DNA from: JBBSMX01 sp038232935
GTDB lineage: Bacteria; Bacteroidota; Rhodothermia; Rhodothermales; JANQRZ01
NCBI GenBank assembly: GCA_038232935.1
Contig: JBBSMX010000023.1
Location: forward strand, 1-40,422
DNA length: 40,422 bases
Reading direction: 5' to 3'
Shown piece by piece: positions 1-7,209 of this stretch (the first letter of the stretch is position 1; the number at the start of each line of letters is the position of its first letter). The position numbers and the translations under genes were made by a program. A model generated the notes under the pieces. That model saw only the letters and a program-made list of their open reading frames with translations. It searched no databases and had not been told where the DNA came from.

Positions 1-4
1 CGAT

Positions 5-297
5 GGCAGGCGGGGTCTAATCTCTCAAGCCGGGCTCCGGCGAGGGTGGGCCTCGCGTGGCCGTCTCTGTTTACCAGGCGTCCCCGCCTGCCGCTCCGGG
101 TGCCCCCGGAGTGCTTGGGTGCCTCATTGCGAGACATACTAACTGTTTGGGGAAACGGCTCCGGGCTGCGCGAGGCCGCTGAACCCGCTCGCGGCGTTGC
201 GTTCGTCGCCCGATGCTATGGCCGCGAGCTCCTCACGCGCCTGGCGAATCGGCTCCATCGATTCTCGCTCGCACTCGAACCTGCTCCCCAAACAGTT
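5..297. repeat. Block of nested inverted repeats, function unknown
   Basis: Several perfect inverted repeats occur here: 5-15 with 82-92 (11 bp, GGCAGGCGGGG), a hairpin 94-100/105-111 (CTCCGGG/CCCGGAG), 141-153 with 285-297 (13 bp, AACTGTTTGGGGA), and inside the last pair 187-195/221-229 (GCTCGCGGC) and 246-251/259-264 (GAATCG). I see no convincing protein-coding gene between 1 and 232. The right outer arm lies inside the 3' end of the methyltransferase-like gene, close to where its family resemblance ends. It could be a structured RNA, a remnant of a small mobile element, or chance folding in GC-rich DNA. The repeats are seen directly; any role is unknown. Confidence 0.4.
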
Positions 298-571
298 TCT
301 GAGGCAGGAACGTGATCCGGTCGGCGCAGCCATTCTCTTCGGCGAGTGCGGGCCCGTGCTCGATGGTGCCACTCGGGTCGATCGCGTAGACGTGCTCAGC
401 CCCGAGTTGACAGGCGAGTACGGCAAAGAAGCCCGGTCCGGCCCCGAGGTCGAGCACCACATCGCCCGGCTTGAGGTGCTCCCGAATCGCTCGCGTGTAT
501 GCCGACATCCGCACGTCGTCGGCGATCATAACGCCGAAATCAGCGAGGCTGTAATCGTTACCCAAAGACAT
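233..571 (-). CDS. Truncated class I SAM-dependent methyltransferase, last gene of the lasso operon
   Basis: The 112-residue product has the start of a Rossmann-type methyltransferase of the protein-arginine/L11 methyltransferase kind. Motif I is VLDLGAGPGFFAVLA (about residues 39-53) and the post-I acidic loop is VYAIDPS. After RITFLPQ the expected catalytic and C-terminal parts are missing; relatives are usually 250-320 residues. The ATG lies 12 nt after the kinase stop, so it is co-transcribed and probably once modified the lasso peptide or a related product. Loss of resemblance coincides with an inverted-repeat arm at 285-297, which suggests truncation by rearrangement. It is probably non-functional as it stands. 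I could not find the lost part in other frames. Confidence 0.55.
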   Translation of the reverse strand: MSLGNDYSLADFGVMIADDVRMSAYTRAIREHLKPGDVVLDLGAGPGFFAVLACQLGAEHVYAIDPSGTIEHGPALAEENGCADRITFLPQKLFGEQVRVRARIDGADSPGA

Positions 572-583
572 GCGAAGAAAAGC

Positions 584-1579
584 TCAGCCGGTTCGGTCGG
601 GCCGCGCGGACTCAGTGGAATAAATCGCGCCGACGGCGTCGAACACGGCGCGGTGGACGCGGTCGAGAGCCTCGTAGCGGCGCGGATAGGCGAGCCGGAG
701 CACGGGGACTGCGTGAACGAGGTCCGTCAGTTGTTCGACTTCCAACTGCATCCGCGTGCGGTCGCTGAAGTCGAGCCGGAAGACTTGGTCGAGGAGGGCG
801 ATGTAGGCTTCGCTGAGCGGGAGTGGTTCGATGGTAACCCCTTCGCCCTCTCCTGCCACATCGAGCGTAAAGATCGCAGCGAGCGGAACCGGCTGCTTTT
901 CGAACGAGCGGTCCTCCAAAGGTAGATGCAGGGCTTTTTTATCAGTGTAGTGTGCCACGTTCCGCAGCGACTGCGGCGCGTCCGTGAGCGCTTCCGCTGA
1001 GTCGGACCACAGCCGCTGCTCGGGGTAGCTGGGCACCGCGTAGACCACGTCCCCCTGACGGTCGAGCAGCAGGATGTCGTCGGTGACGAGGGCGTAGCCC
1101 TGCCGGTTAAAGGAGGCCGCGAGCGTCGATTTTCCCCGCCCCGTGTTCCCGACAAAAGCAACGGCATGGTCCCCGAGCCGCACGGCGCTGGCGTGGAGGA
1201 CGACGTCCCCGCGCAGGCTGAGGAGGACCGGCCAGACCTGCGCGAGAAAGAGGTGCCGGACCGTAGTCGGCGGCGTGGATGCGTGCGGGTAGGCGTCCAC
1301 CCGCCGTCCCACGTCGGAGAGGTGGAAGTCGACGAGGTCGGGGTACCGGAGGAGGTAGCCGTCATGCGTGGCTCCCGCTTCGAGCCACACGCCGCCGTGC
1401 TCCCACTCGAACGCGTGGTGCCAGTGTGCAGCCTCCGCACCGAAGCCGAGGGCTTCGTCGGTCCCGACCGACGCTCCTTCGTGGATGCAGAGCGACGCAG
1501 CGGGCATCTCCCCGTCGGCCCTATCGAGGCCCATCTCCAGGTTGCTACGGAGGACGTGCCTACCCAGTTGAAAGAGCAC
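584..1579 (-). CDS. HPr-kinase/phosphorylase-like lasso peptide tailoring kinase
   Basis: This 331-residue protein resembles the HprK-related kinases of lasso peptide clusters (PadeK/ThcoK type), which use a nucleotide to phosphorylate the peptide. It has a P-loop GNTGRGKST at residues 144-152, a preceding conserved VVLHASAV segment around His129, and a TDDILLLD acidic motif at 166-173. About 110 N-terminal residues form the accessory domain usual in these proteins. Translation starts at a GTG at 1579, only two codons after an in-frame stop, so no longer start exists in this frame; an internal ATG at residue 16 is an alternative. It follows the precursor gene by 31 nt and precedes the methyltransferase by 12 nt. 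The peptide residue it would modify is unknown. Confidence 0.82.
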   Translation of the reverse strand: MLFQLGRHVLRSNLEMGLDRADGEMPAASLCIHEGASVGTDEALGFGAEAAHWHHAFEWEHGGVWLEAGATHDGYLLRYPDLVDFHLSDVGRRVDAYPHASTPPTTVRHLFLAQVWPVLLSLRGDVVLHASAVRLGDHAVAFVGNTGRGKSTLAASFNRQGYALVTDDILLLDRQGDVVYAVPSYPEQRLWSDSAEALTDAPQSLRNVAHYTDKKALHLPLEDRSFEKQPVPLAAIFTLDVAGEGEGVTIEPLPLSEAYIALLDQVFRLDFSDRTRMQLEVEQLTDLVHAVPVLRLAYPRRYEALDRVHRAVFDAVGAIYSTESARPDRTG

Positions 1580-1610
1580 CCCGTCTCACCGTGCTAATTG
1601 AGCCATGCGA

Positions 1611-1787
1611 CTACTGCCGCGGTGCAGGAGCGGCCTTTTTACCCTGCACGTCCCCTGTGCTAATCGTTTCAGCAGCACCCGTAGCCCCGCCGAGCGTGAA
1701 GCGGGAGAGGAGGCCGAGGCGCTTGAGCGTGGGCGTGGTGTAGGCGTCCGGCGTGGAAGGCGCGGTCGTGTTTGTAGGGCGTTGCAT
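1611..1787 (-). CDS. Lasso peptide precursor (leader plus core)
   Basis: A 58-codon gene between the cyclase and kinase genes. The leader contains YTTPTLKRLGLLSRFTL, which matches the conserved lasso leader pattern Y-x2-P-x-L-x3-G-x5-T: Tyr16, Pro19, Leu21, Gly25, and Thr31 at the -2 position. Cleavage after Leu32 would release a core starting GGATGAAETISTG. Gly33 (core Gly1) and Glu40 (core position 8) could form the Gly-Glu isopeptide bond of an 8-residue ring. The tail is 18 residues and rich in Thr, Lys, Ala and Pro, ending APAPRQ. It starts with ATG and has no clear Shine-Dalgarno sequence. The RRE protein (4266-4562), peptidase (3821-4264) and cyclase (1888-3810) upstream supply the full processing set. 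The mature length and ring are inferred from sequence only. Confidence 0.85.
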   Translation of the reverse strand: MQRPTNTTAPSTPDAYTTPTLKRLGLLSRFTLGGATGAAETISTGDVQGKKAAPAPRQ

Positions 1788-1837
1788 CTTGGTGTGCTCG
1801 GTAAAAGGGCAGATTCGGGTGGGGTGAGGCGCGCGCT

Positions 1838-1844
1838 AAAGATA
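1838..1844 (-). promoter_or_regulatory. Possible internal promoter core (TATCTTT) for the lasso precursor
   Basis: On the minus strand the sequence GGGCTATCTTTAG lies about 50 nt before the precursor ATG. GGGCTATCTT recurs before the PEP carboxylase gene, and a TATCTT core also precedes the B1 gene. It resembles a shortened Bacteroidota -7 element (TAnnTTTG). I see no clear -33/-35 element. A separate promoter would fit the common need for more precursor than enzymes. It is only a pattern match. Confidence 0.25.
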
Positions 1845-1887
1845 GCCCACAACGGGATGAGCATTATCGACGGAAGCACGAAGCCGG

Positions 1888-3810
1888 TTAAACGACGGCG
1901 TGGTGCTGCTTGATCCACCCTGAGAGCACTGCCGCTTCGACTACGGCGATGATATTCGACGCATCGAACCCGTTTTGCTCGTGATTGCAGTAGGCCTCCT
2001 GCGCCTTTGCCGTATCGATGTATGGCTCGACGGGGCCGGGGTCTGCGATGAAGTCACGGAGAAAACCCGCTTCGTGCTTCAGCAAGCGCTTCCAGAATAC
2101 CGGGCCGAGGTTTCGTTCCAGCAGCGAGGAACGCTCGATCACCTCGCTCGGCAGCAGGTCCGCGACAGCACGGCGGAGGAGCCACTTCCGCTGCCCGTTC
2201 CGCATCTTCTGCGTGGGGGGCAACGCGAGCGCGAACTCCAGCAGCCGCTTGTCCATCAGCGGACTCCGCGCTTCGAGGTGGTACCGGGACGCGATACGAT
2301 CCCCCTGTTCGAGCGCGTCGGAGAGATTCGGGTGCATCAGCCAGTTCGCCTGCCGGGCGCGCAGTGAGGTCATCGGGACCACGGTCCAGTGCCGTCGCGC
2401 CGCGTCGAGCCGCTCCCGGAGGCCGATGCGCTGCGCGAAGTCAGGGGCGATCAGGCGCTCGGCGAGCGCCGCGTCGAACGCTCTGCCGTGCTTGTACCGC
2501 GCGCGGGCGCGTTCGACGGGGCCGGGAAACACGAGGCCCACGCTCGCCCGAACGCCGTACTGCCAGAATATCCGCGCTGCCGACATCCCGTAGGCCCCGC
2601 TGAGTGCGCGGGCCTCGTGCAGCGCCGCTGCCCACTGACCCCGGCGCAGCAGGTCCGCCACGAGGATCTCCCCCGTTCCCATCAGCGCGTCCCCGTCGAG
2701 CCCGTCGAGGAGCGCGCCCATCCCTTCGCGCCGGGCAAACGTCGTAAGCGTCGGGCCGATGCCGGAGGTGAGTGCGTCGAACGGTGCGTCGGCGTCGGCG
2801 ATGCGAGCGGGCAGCCCTTCCCAGATTTGTGAGAAATGATCCGTGGTGAGCAGATGCGCCTGCACTCCCCCTGTTTCAACAATGGCGCGGATCGAGCGCG
2901 TGTCCGGGCACGTCGCGTCGTTGGGATCGATCGCCGAAAAGGTCGGGATCGGCTCGCCACCCCCGCGCGGCGTCCAGGCAACCGCGACGATGGAGGCGGA
3001 GTCGATCCCCCCGCTGAGCGCAACCCCGACCCCGCGATGACTACGGCGGCGGCACGCTACGGCGTCGGCGAGCAGTTCGAGGAAGGCCTCTTCATACGCG
3101 CCGTCCGAGCCGAGGCGCACCTCCCGCTCCGGGTCCGGCATCCAGTACCGTTCGAGGCGGTGGGCGTCCCGCCCGACGATCAGCCGGTGCGCCGCAGGCA
3201 GCTTGACGACCTCCTCGAAAAACGTCCGCCGCCCGTCGCCCGCTTGCAACGATGTGACGAGGTAGTCAGCGATGCGGCCCTCGTTGATCCGATGCGGCAC
3301 GGCCGGATGCGCCGTGATCGCTCCCGCTTCCGACGCGCAGACGAACAGCGCATCGGTGAGGTGGTACACGAGCGGCTTCGCGCCGAGGTGGTCCCGCGCG
3401 CAGAAGACCTGCTGTTGCGGTCCGTCCCAGACCCCGAAGGCGAAGTCGCCGACGAGGTGCTCGGGACACGCCGCGCCCCATCTCTGGTAGGCTCGGAGGA
3501 TGAGCGCAGCATCCCCGATCTCGCGGGCCGGGCGGTCTCCCATCCCCAACGCGGCGATGAGTTCGTCGCGGTTGTCGATCCGCGCGTCCGCCGTGATCGC
3601 GAAGGGGCCTTCCTGCTGGACGAGCGGGAGCGTTTCGTGGACGGCTTCCGGCGTGTTCCACAACGTCTGATGCCCGAGGGCGACGGCTCCTTCAACCCAC
3701 CTAGCGGAGCCGTCCGGCCCGCGATGCGCGAGGCGATCCAGTAGGGGCTCCAGCTCGTGCGCCTCGACGGGCCTGCCGTCGCGCGCGAAAACACCTGCGA
3801 TTCCACTCAT
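1888..3810 (-). CDS. Lasso peptide cyclase (asparagine synthetase B-like, C protein)
   Basis: The 640-residue protein closes the macrolactam by adenylating the core Glu/Asp side chain. It has an N-terminal glutaminase-like domain starting MSGIAGVF, in which Ser replaces the catalytic Cys2 of true asparagine synthetases, as is typical of lasso cyclases. It also has RLAHRGPDG at about 26-34, and the ATP-PPase loop SGGIDS at 266-271 in the C-terminal synthetase domain. I chose the ATG at 3810, not the longer GTG frame from 3888, because the family begins at this motif, GGATGG lies just upstream, and the start follows the B2 stop by 10 nt. Replacement of Cys2 and the neighbouring precursor make lasso cyclization far more likely than asparagine synthesis. 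Confidence 0.9.
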   Translation of the reverse strand: MSGIAGVFARDGRPVEAHELEPLLDRLAHRGPDGSARWVEGAVALGHQTLWNTPEAVHETLPLVQQEGPFAITADARIDNRDELIAALGMGDRPAREIGDAALILRAYQRWGAACPEHLVGDFAFGVWDGPQQQVFCARDHLGAKPLVYHLTDALFVCASEAGAITAHPAVPHRINEGRIADYLVTSLQAGDGRRTFFEEVVKLPAAHRLIVGRDAHRLERYWMPDPEREVRLGSDGAYEEAFLELLADAVACRRRSHRGVGVALSGGIDSASIVAVAWTPRGGGEPIPTFSAIDPNDATCPDTRSIRAIVETGGVQAHLLTTDHFSQIWEGLPARIADADAPFDALTSGIGPTLTTFARREGMGALLDGLDGDALMGTGEILVADLLRRGQWAAALHEARALSGAYGMSAARIFWQYGVRASVGLVFPGPVERARARYKHGRAFDAALAERLIAPDFAQRIGLRERLDAARRHWTVVPMTSLRARQANWLMHPNLSDALEQGDRIASRYHLEARSPLMDKRLLEFALALPPTQKMRNGQRKWLLRRAVADLLPSEVIERSSLLERNLGPVFWKRLLKHEAGFLRDFIADPGPVEPYIDTAKAQEAYCNHEQNGFDASNIIAVVEAAVLSGWIKQHHAVV

Positions 3811-3820
3811 GTAGCCATCC

Positions 3821-4264
3821 TCAACGGACTGCGAAGGACGTGATCGGCGTGTACCGCTCTCCCTCGACTGTGCCGAGCTCGGCCCCATCGCACGTCAGCC
3901 AAGCGTGCGCCGCGAACGCTTTCTCCTCTCCGACGGTGACACCGATACTCACTTCCGACGGGTGCCCCTGCTCCGCGAGGAGAAACTGTGCGGCGAGGGC
4001 GCGGGTGAGGCACGTCGCCTGCGGTACCCGAGCGCTCGCCGCCTGCACGAGCCACACGATCCGCTCGGTCGGCATGGAAGAGGCCTGGCGCTCCGGCCCG
4101 GCGCGGCGTAGCGCCCGCTTGCTTCGCGCATACACCCAGCCGTGGAGCACGCGGAACGGGAGCACCCACAATCCGATGCGGACGGCGCTCACCACACCCA
4201 GTGCTTGCAGGAACAGGCGCCGCTCGTCGGACGGAAGCTGAAAGAATGTGCGGAAGCCGCCCAC
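3821..4264 (-). CDS. Lasso peptide leader peptidase (transglutaminase-like, B2)
   Basis: This 147-residue protein belongs to the transglutaminase-like cysteine protease family that removes the lasso leader after the conserved Thr-x. The probable catalytic triad is Cys85 in PQATCLTRALAAQFLL, His120 in AAHAWLTC and Asp126 in CDGAEL. The basic N-terminal region (about 15-60) is the segment that contacts the B1 protein in related systems. It starts with GTG two bases after the B1 stop and ends 10 nt before the cyclase, so translation is probably coupled. In actinobacterial clusters B1 and B2 are separate as here; in many proteobacteria they are fused. Confidence 0.88.
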   Translation of the reverse strand: MGGFRTFFQLPSDERRLFLQALGVVSAVRIGLWVLPFRVLHGWVYARSKRALRRAGPERQASSMPTERIVWLVQAASARVPQATCLTRALAAQFLLAEQGHPSEVSIGVTVGEEKAFAAHAWLTCDGAELGTVEGERYTPITSFAVR

Positions 4265-4265
4265 G

Positions 4266-4562
4266 CTATGCCCCCTCGCGCACAGTGATGAGCCCTTCGG
4301 AGGCTAGCTCGCTCAAGAAGCCCAACACGTCCCTTTCGCAGCGCTCCGCCTCTACCGCGTAGCGCTCCACGACGGCACTGCACACCTCCGCTACGCCCAC
4401 CGGCTCCTGAAGCATCTGCCAGATGAACGTGCCCACCGGATCCAGCCCGAAGTACATGCTCTGGTTGAGGTCGAGGATGACGGCCTCCTTGCCCAGCCCC
4501 GAAGAGGCCTGGTCTTCACTCGCTACCACGACAGAAGAAGGAGATACCGCAGACGTAGACAC
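4266..4562 (-). CDS. PqqD-like RiPP recognition element protein (lasso B1)
   Basis: A 98-residue PqqD-superfamily protein that binds the leader of the precursor and presents it to the peptidase. Typical features are EAVILDLNQSMYFGLDPVGT at about 26-45, followed by a helix pair with IWQML and a wing region ending GLITVRE. It starts with GTG at 4562 and is the first gene of the minus-strand lasso operon. The segment before residue 15 is Ser/Val-rich and not conserved in the family, so a slightly later start is possible. The shared bidirectional intergenic region (4563-4738) separates it from the CDGSH gene. Confidence 0.87.
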   Translation of the reverse strand: MSTSAVSPSSVVVASEDQASSGLGKEAVILDLNQSMYFGLDPVGTFIWQMLQEPVGVAEVCSAVVERYAVEAERCERDVLGFLSELASEGLITVREGA

Positions 4563-4597
4563 GATAGTTCGCGCTGAATGGGCCGGTGATGGAGACG

Positions 4598-4604
4598 CAA
4601 GATA
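4598..4604 (-). promoter_or_regulatory. Possible promoter core (TATCTTG) of the lasso operon
   Basis: GCGTTATCTTGCG on the minus strand lies 36 nt before the GTG of the B1 gene. The core matches that upstream of the PEP carboxylase gene (14979-14985). No convincing upstream element is visible. It is the best promoter-like candidate in the divergent 176-bp gap. Confidence 0.25.
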
Positions 4605-4738
4605 ACGCTGTAAGGAGACGGACGCCGTCGTCCTGGGATATCAGGCACGAAGCCATTGTGGAGATCCCGTACCTTCGCAGCGCCGGTAGCTCTGAAAGCC
4701 CGGCGACGCCCACCCCTCTCCCCCACCGCGAGGTTCCT

Positions 4739-5392
4739 ATGCAAGCGAAAGTCTACACGTTCGACGGCGAGCAGGTCACGGTCACATGGGACGGCAAGCG
4801 CTGCATCCACGTCGAGGCGTGCGTCCACGGCCTCCCCCGCGTGTTCGACCCCAAGCGGCGGCCGTGGATAGAGCCCGAGCATGCGGATGCCGACGCCGTG
4901 GCCGAGGTCGTCATGCGGTGCCCGACGGGCGCGCTCCACGTCGAGCGCCGCGACGGCGGCACCGCCGAGCCCCTCCCCGAACGCAACGTCGTCACCGTCG
5001 CCGCCGACGGACCGCTCTACGTCCGCGGCGACGTGACGATCGTCGATCCCGAGGGCGACGTGCTGCTGCGCGACACCCGCGTCGCGCTCTGCCGCTGCGG
5101 GCGCTCCGCCAACAAGCCGCTCTGTGACAACAGCCACCTCGATGCGTTCGAGGACGCGGGCGCGCTCGGCACGTCTGGGAAGATCACGGCAGACGAGCCG
5201 CCGCCCGGCGCGCCCCTCCGCGTGACGGCCCGGCCGAACGGGCCGTTCGTCGTAGAGGGACCGTTCACCGTGACGGGAGCCGACGGCCAAACCGGTTCCG
5301 GCCTCAAGGCATCCCTCTGCCGCTGCGGAGCCTCGAAGAACAAGCCGTTCTGCGACGGCACGCACAAAGCCATCGACTTCACCACCGACTAG
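4739..5392 (+). CDS. Double CDGSH iron-sulfur protein with N-terminal Fer4_19 domain
   Basis: A 217-residue soluble protein. Residues 1-70 match the divergent 4Fe-4S mono-cluster (Fer4_19) domain, with Cys22, Cys28 and Cys61. Two mitoNEET-type 2Fe-2S motifs follow: CRCGRSANKPLCDNSH with ligands Cys118, Cys120, Cys129 and His133, and CRCGASKNKPFCDGTH with Cys194, Cys196, Cys205 and His209. The first motif has Asn where the consensus has Gly. Such proteins are thought to act in electron transfer or Fe-S handling; no partner is indicated here. The start ATG has a GAGG ribosome site at 4730-4733; a longer frame from 4586 looks non-coding upstream. It diverges from the lasso operon. Confidence 0.9.
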   Translation: MQAKVYTFDGEQVTVTWDGKRCIHVEACVHGLPRVFDPKRRPWIEPEHADADAVAEVVMRCPTGALHVERRDGGTAEPLPERNVVTVAADGPLYVRGDVTIVDPEGDVLLRDTRVALCRCGRSANKPLCDNSHLDAFEDAGALGTSGKITADEPPPGAPLRVTARPNGPFVVEGPFTVTGADGQTGSGLKASLCRCGASKNKPFCDGTHKAIDFTTD

Positions 5393-5420
5393 CCAGCGGC
5401 TTTGTGCAGGCTGCCCGACC

Positions 5421-7094
5421 TCAGCCGCGCGTGAGCTGGCGGTACTTGATCCGCTTCGGGATGTCGGCCGCCGAGCCGAGCCGGGCGTGGCGCTCCTCCT
5501 CGTACTCCGAGTAGTTGCCGGGGAACCAGCGCACCTCGCTGTCGCCCTCGAAGGCGAGGATGTGCGTCGCGACGCGGTCGAGGAACCAGCGGTCGTGCGA
5601 GATCACGACGGCGCAGCCGGCGAAGTTCAGCAGGGCCTCTTCGAGCGCGCGGAGCGTGTTCACGTCGAGGTCGTTCGTCGGCTCGTCGAGGAGGAGGACG
5701 TTGGCACCCTCCTTGAGCATCTTGGCGAGGTGGACACGGTTGCGCTCGCCGCCGGAGAGCTCCGTCGTCTTCTTCTGCTGGTCCTGCCCCGCGAAGTTGA
5801 ACCGGCCGACGTAGGCGCGGGCGTTGACCTCGCGGTTGCCGAGTTGGATGAACTCCGTCCCGCCCGTGATCTCCTGGTAGACCGTCTTCTCCGGGTCGAG
5901 CGGGCGGTCCTGGTCGATGTAGCCGAGCTCGACGGTGTCGCCGATTTTGAACGTGCCGGAATCCGGCTCTTCCTGCCCCGTGATCATGCGGAAGAGCGTC
6001 GTCTTCCCCGCCCCGTTCGGCCCGATGATGCCGACGATGCCGCCGGGCGGGAGGCTGAACGTGAGGTCCTCGTAGAGCAGCCGGTCGCCGAAGCCCTTTG
6101 CCACGTCCTCGGCCTCGATCACGATGTCGCCGAGCCGGGGACCCGGCGGGATGAAGATCTCGACGTCCTCGCTCCGCCCCTCCTGCTGTTCTTCGAGCAT
6201 CTGCTCATAACCCGCGATGCGGGCCTTGCTCTTGGCGCGGCGTCCCTTCGGGTTCTGCCGCACCCATTCGAGCTCGCGCTGGAGCGCCTTCTGCCGCTTC
6301 GACGCCTGCTTCTCCTCGACGGCGAGGCGGCCCTGCTTCTGCTCCAGCCACGACGTGTAGTTCCCCTCGAACGGAATCCCCTTCCCGCGGTCCAGCTCCA
6401 GGATCCACCCGGCCACGTTGTCGAGGAAGTAGCGGTCGTGCGTGACGGCGATGACGGTGCCCTCGTACCGTTCGAGGTGGCCTTCGAGCCACGCCACGCT
6501 CTCGGCGTCGAGGTGGTTCGTGGGCTCGTCGAGCAGCAGCACGTCGGGCTGCTGGAGGAGGAGGCGGACGAGGGCGACGCGGCGACGCTCCCCGCCGGAG
6601 AGGACCGCGATGGAGGTCTCGGGCGGCGGGCAGCGGAGCGCGTCCATCGCCATCTCCAGCTTCGAGTCGATGTCCCACGCGTCGAGGTGGTCGATCTTCT
6701 CCTGCAGCTTGCCCTGCTCCTCCATCAGCGCGTCGAAGTCGGCGTCCTCTTCGGCGAAGCGGGCACTCACCGCCTCATAGGCCTTCATCAGGCCGACAGC
6801 CTCGAGCGCGCCCTCTTCGACCACTTCGCGGACGGTCTTCGCCGCGTCGAGCTCGGGCTCCTGCGGGAGGTAGCCAAACGTGATCCCTTTGTCGGATTGG
6901 ATCGTCCCGTCGTACTTCGGGTCCAGCCCGGCGATGATCCGCAGGAGGGAGGACTTGCCCGCCCCGTTGAGGCCGAGCACGCCGATCTTCGCGCCGTAGA
7001 AGAAGGAGAGGTAGATGTCCTTGAGGACGTACTGGCCGGGGCGGTAGCTCTTACTCACGCCGACCATCGAGAAGATGATTTTCTGGTCGCTCAC
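5421..7094 (-). CDS. ettA: Energy-dependent translational throttle protein EttA (ABC-F ATPase)
   Basis: A 557-residue ABC-F protein with two nucleotide-binding domains and no membrane segments. The first has Walker A GLNGAGKSS, signature LSGGERRRVAL and Walker B LLLDEPTNHLD. The second has GPNGAGKTT, LSGGERNRVHL and LLLDEPTNDLD. The linker KQASKRQKALQRELEWVRQN and the start MSDQKIIFSM are close to E. coli EttA, which binds the ribosomal E site and gates elongation according to the ATP/ADP ratio. The length matches the family (about 555). It ends 28 bases from the convergent CDGSH gene. Confidence 0.93.
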   Translation of the reverse strand: MSDQKIIFSMVGVSKSYRPGQYVLKDIYLSFFYGAKIGVLGLNGAGKSSLLRIIAGLDPKYDGTIQSDKGITFGYLPQEPELDAAKTVREVVEEGALEAVGLMKAYEAVSARFAEEDADFDALMEEQGKLQEKIDHLDAWDIDSKLEMAMDALRCPPPETSIAVLSGGERRRVALVRLLLQQPDVLLLDEPTNHLDAESVAWLEGHLERYEGTVIAVTHDRYFLDNVAGWILELDRGKGIPFEGNYTSWLEQKQGRLAVEEKQASKRQKALQRELEWVRQNPKGRRAKSKARIAGYEQMLEEQQEGRSEDVEIFIPPGPRLGDIVIEAEDVAKGFGDRLLYEDLTFSLPPGGIVGIIGPNGAGKTTLFRMITGQEEPDSGTFKIGDTVELGYIDQDRPLDPEKTVYQEITGGTEFIQLGNREVNARAYVGRFNFAGQDQQKKTTELSGGERNRVHLAKMLKEGANVLLLDEPTNDLDVNTLRALEEALLNFAGCAVVISHDRWFLDRVATHILAFEGDSEVRWFPGNYSEYEEERHARLGSAADIPKRIKYRQLTRG

Positions 7095-7124
7095 AGCAGA
7101 TCTGACGGGTCGTTGGAAAACGAG

Positions 7125-7147
7125 GTAGGGGCGCAGCGCGCCCCTAC
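7125..7147. repeat. GTAGGGGC palindromic repeat upstream of ettA
   Basis: Arms GTAGGGGCGC (7125-7134) and GCGCCCCTAC (7138-7147) form a perfect 10-bp stem with a 3-nt loop. The same GTAGGGGC/GCCCCTAC pair forms the stem at 17258-17289. This is a dispersed REP-like family, not a unique regulatory site. Confidence 0.6.
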
Positions 7148-7209
7148 GAGTACGATGAAAAGGTACGGCGGCGGCGGGGCGGCGGCCGGGAATCCTCGGC
7201 GAAACCGCG

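Noticed and set aside
141..297. Site-specific inversion that switches the methyltransferase 3' end
   Set aside because: I read through the inverted segment: the frame remains open, but the resulting sequence has no methyltransferase motifs, so a functional switch is not supported.
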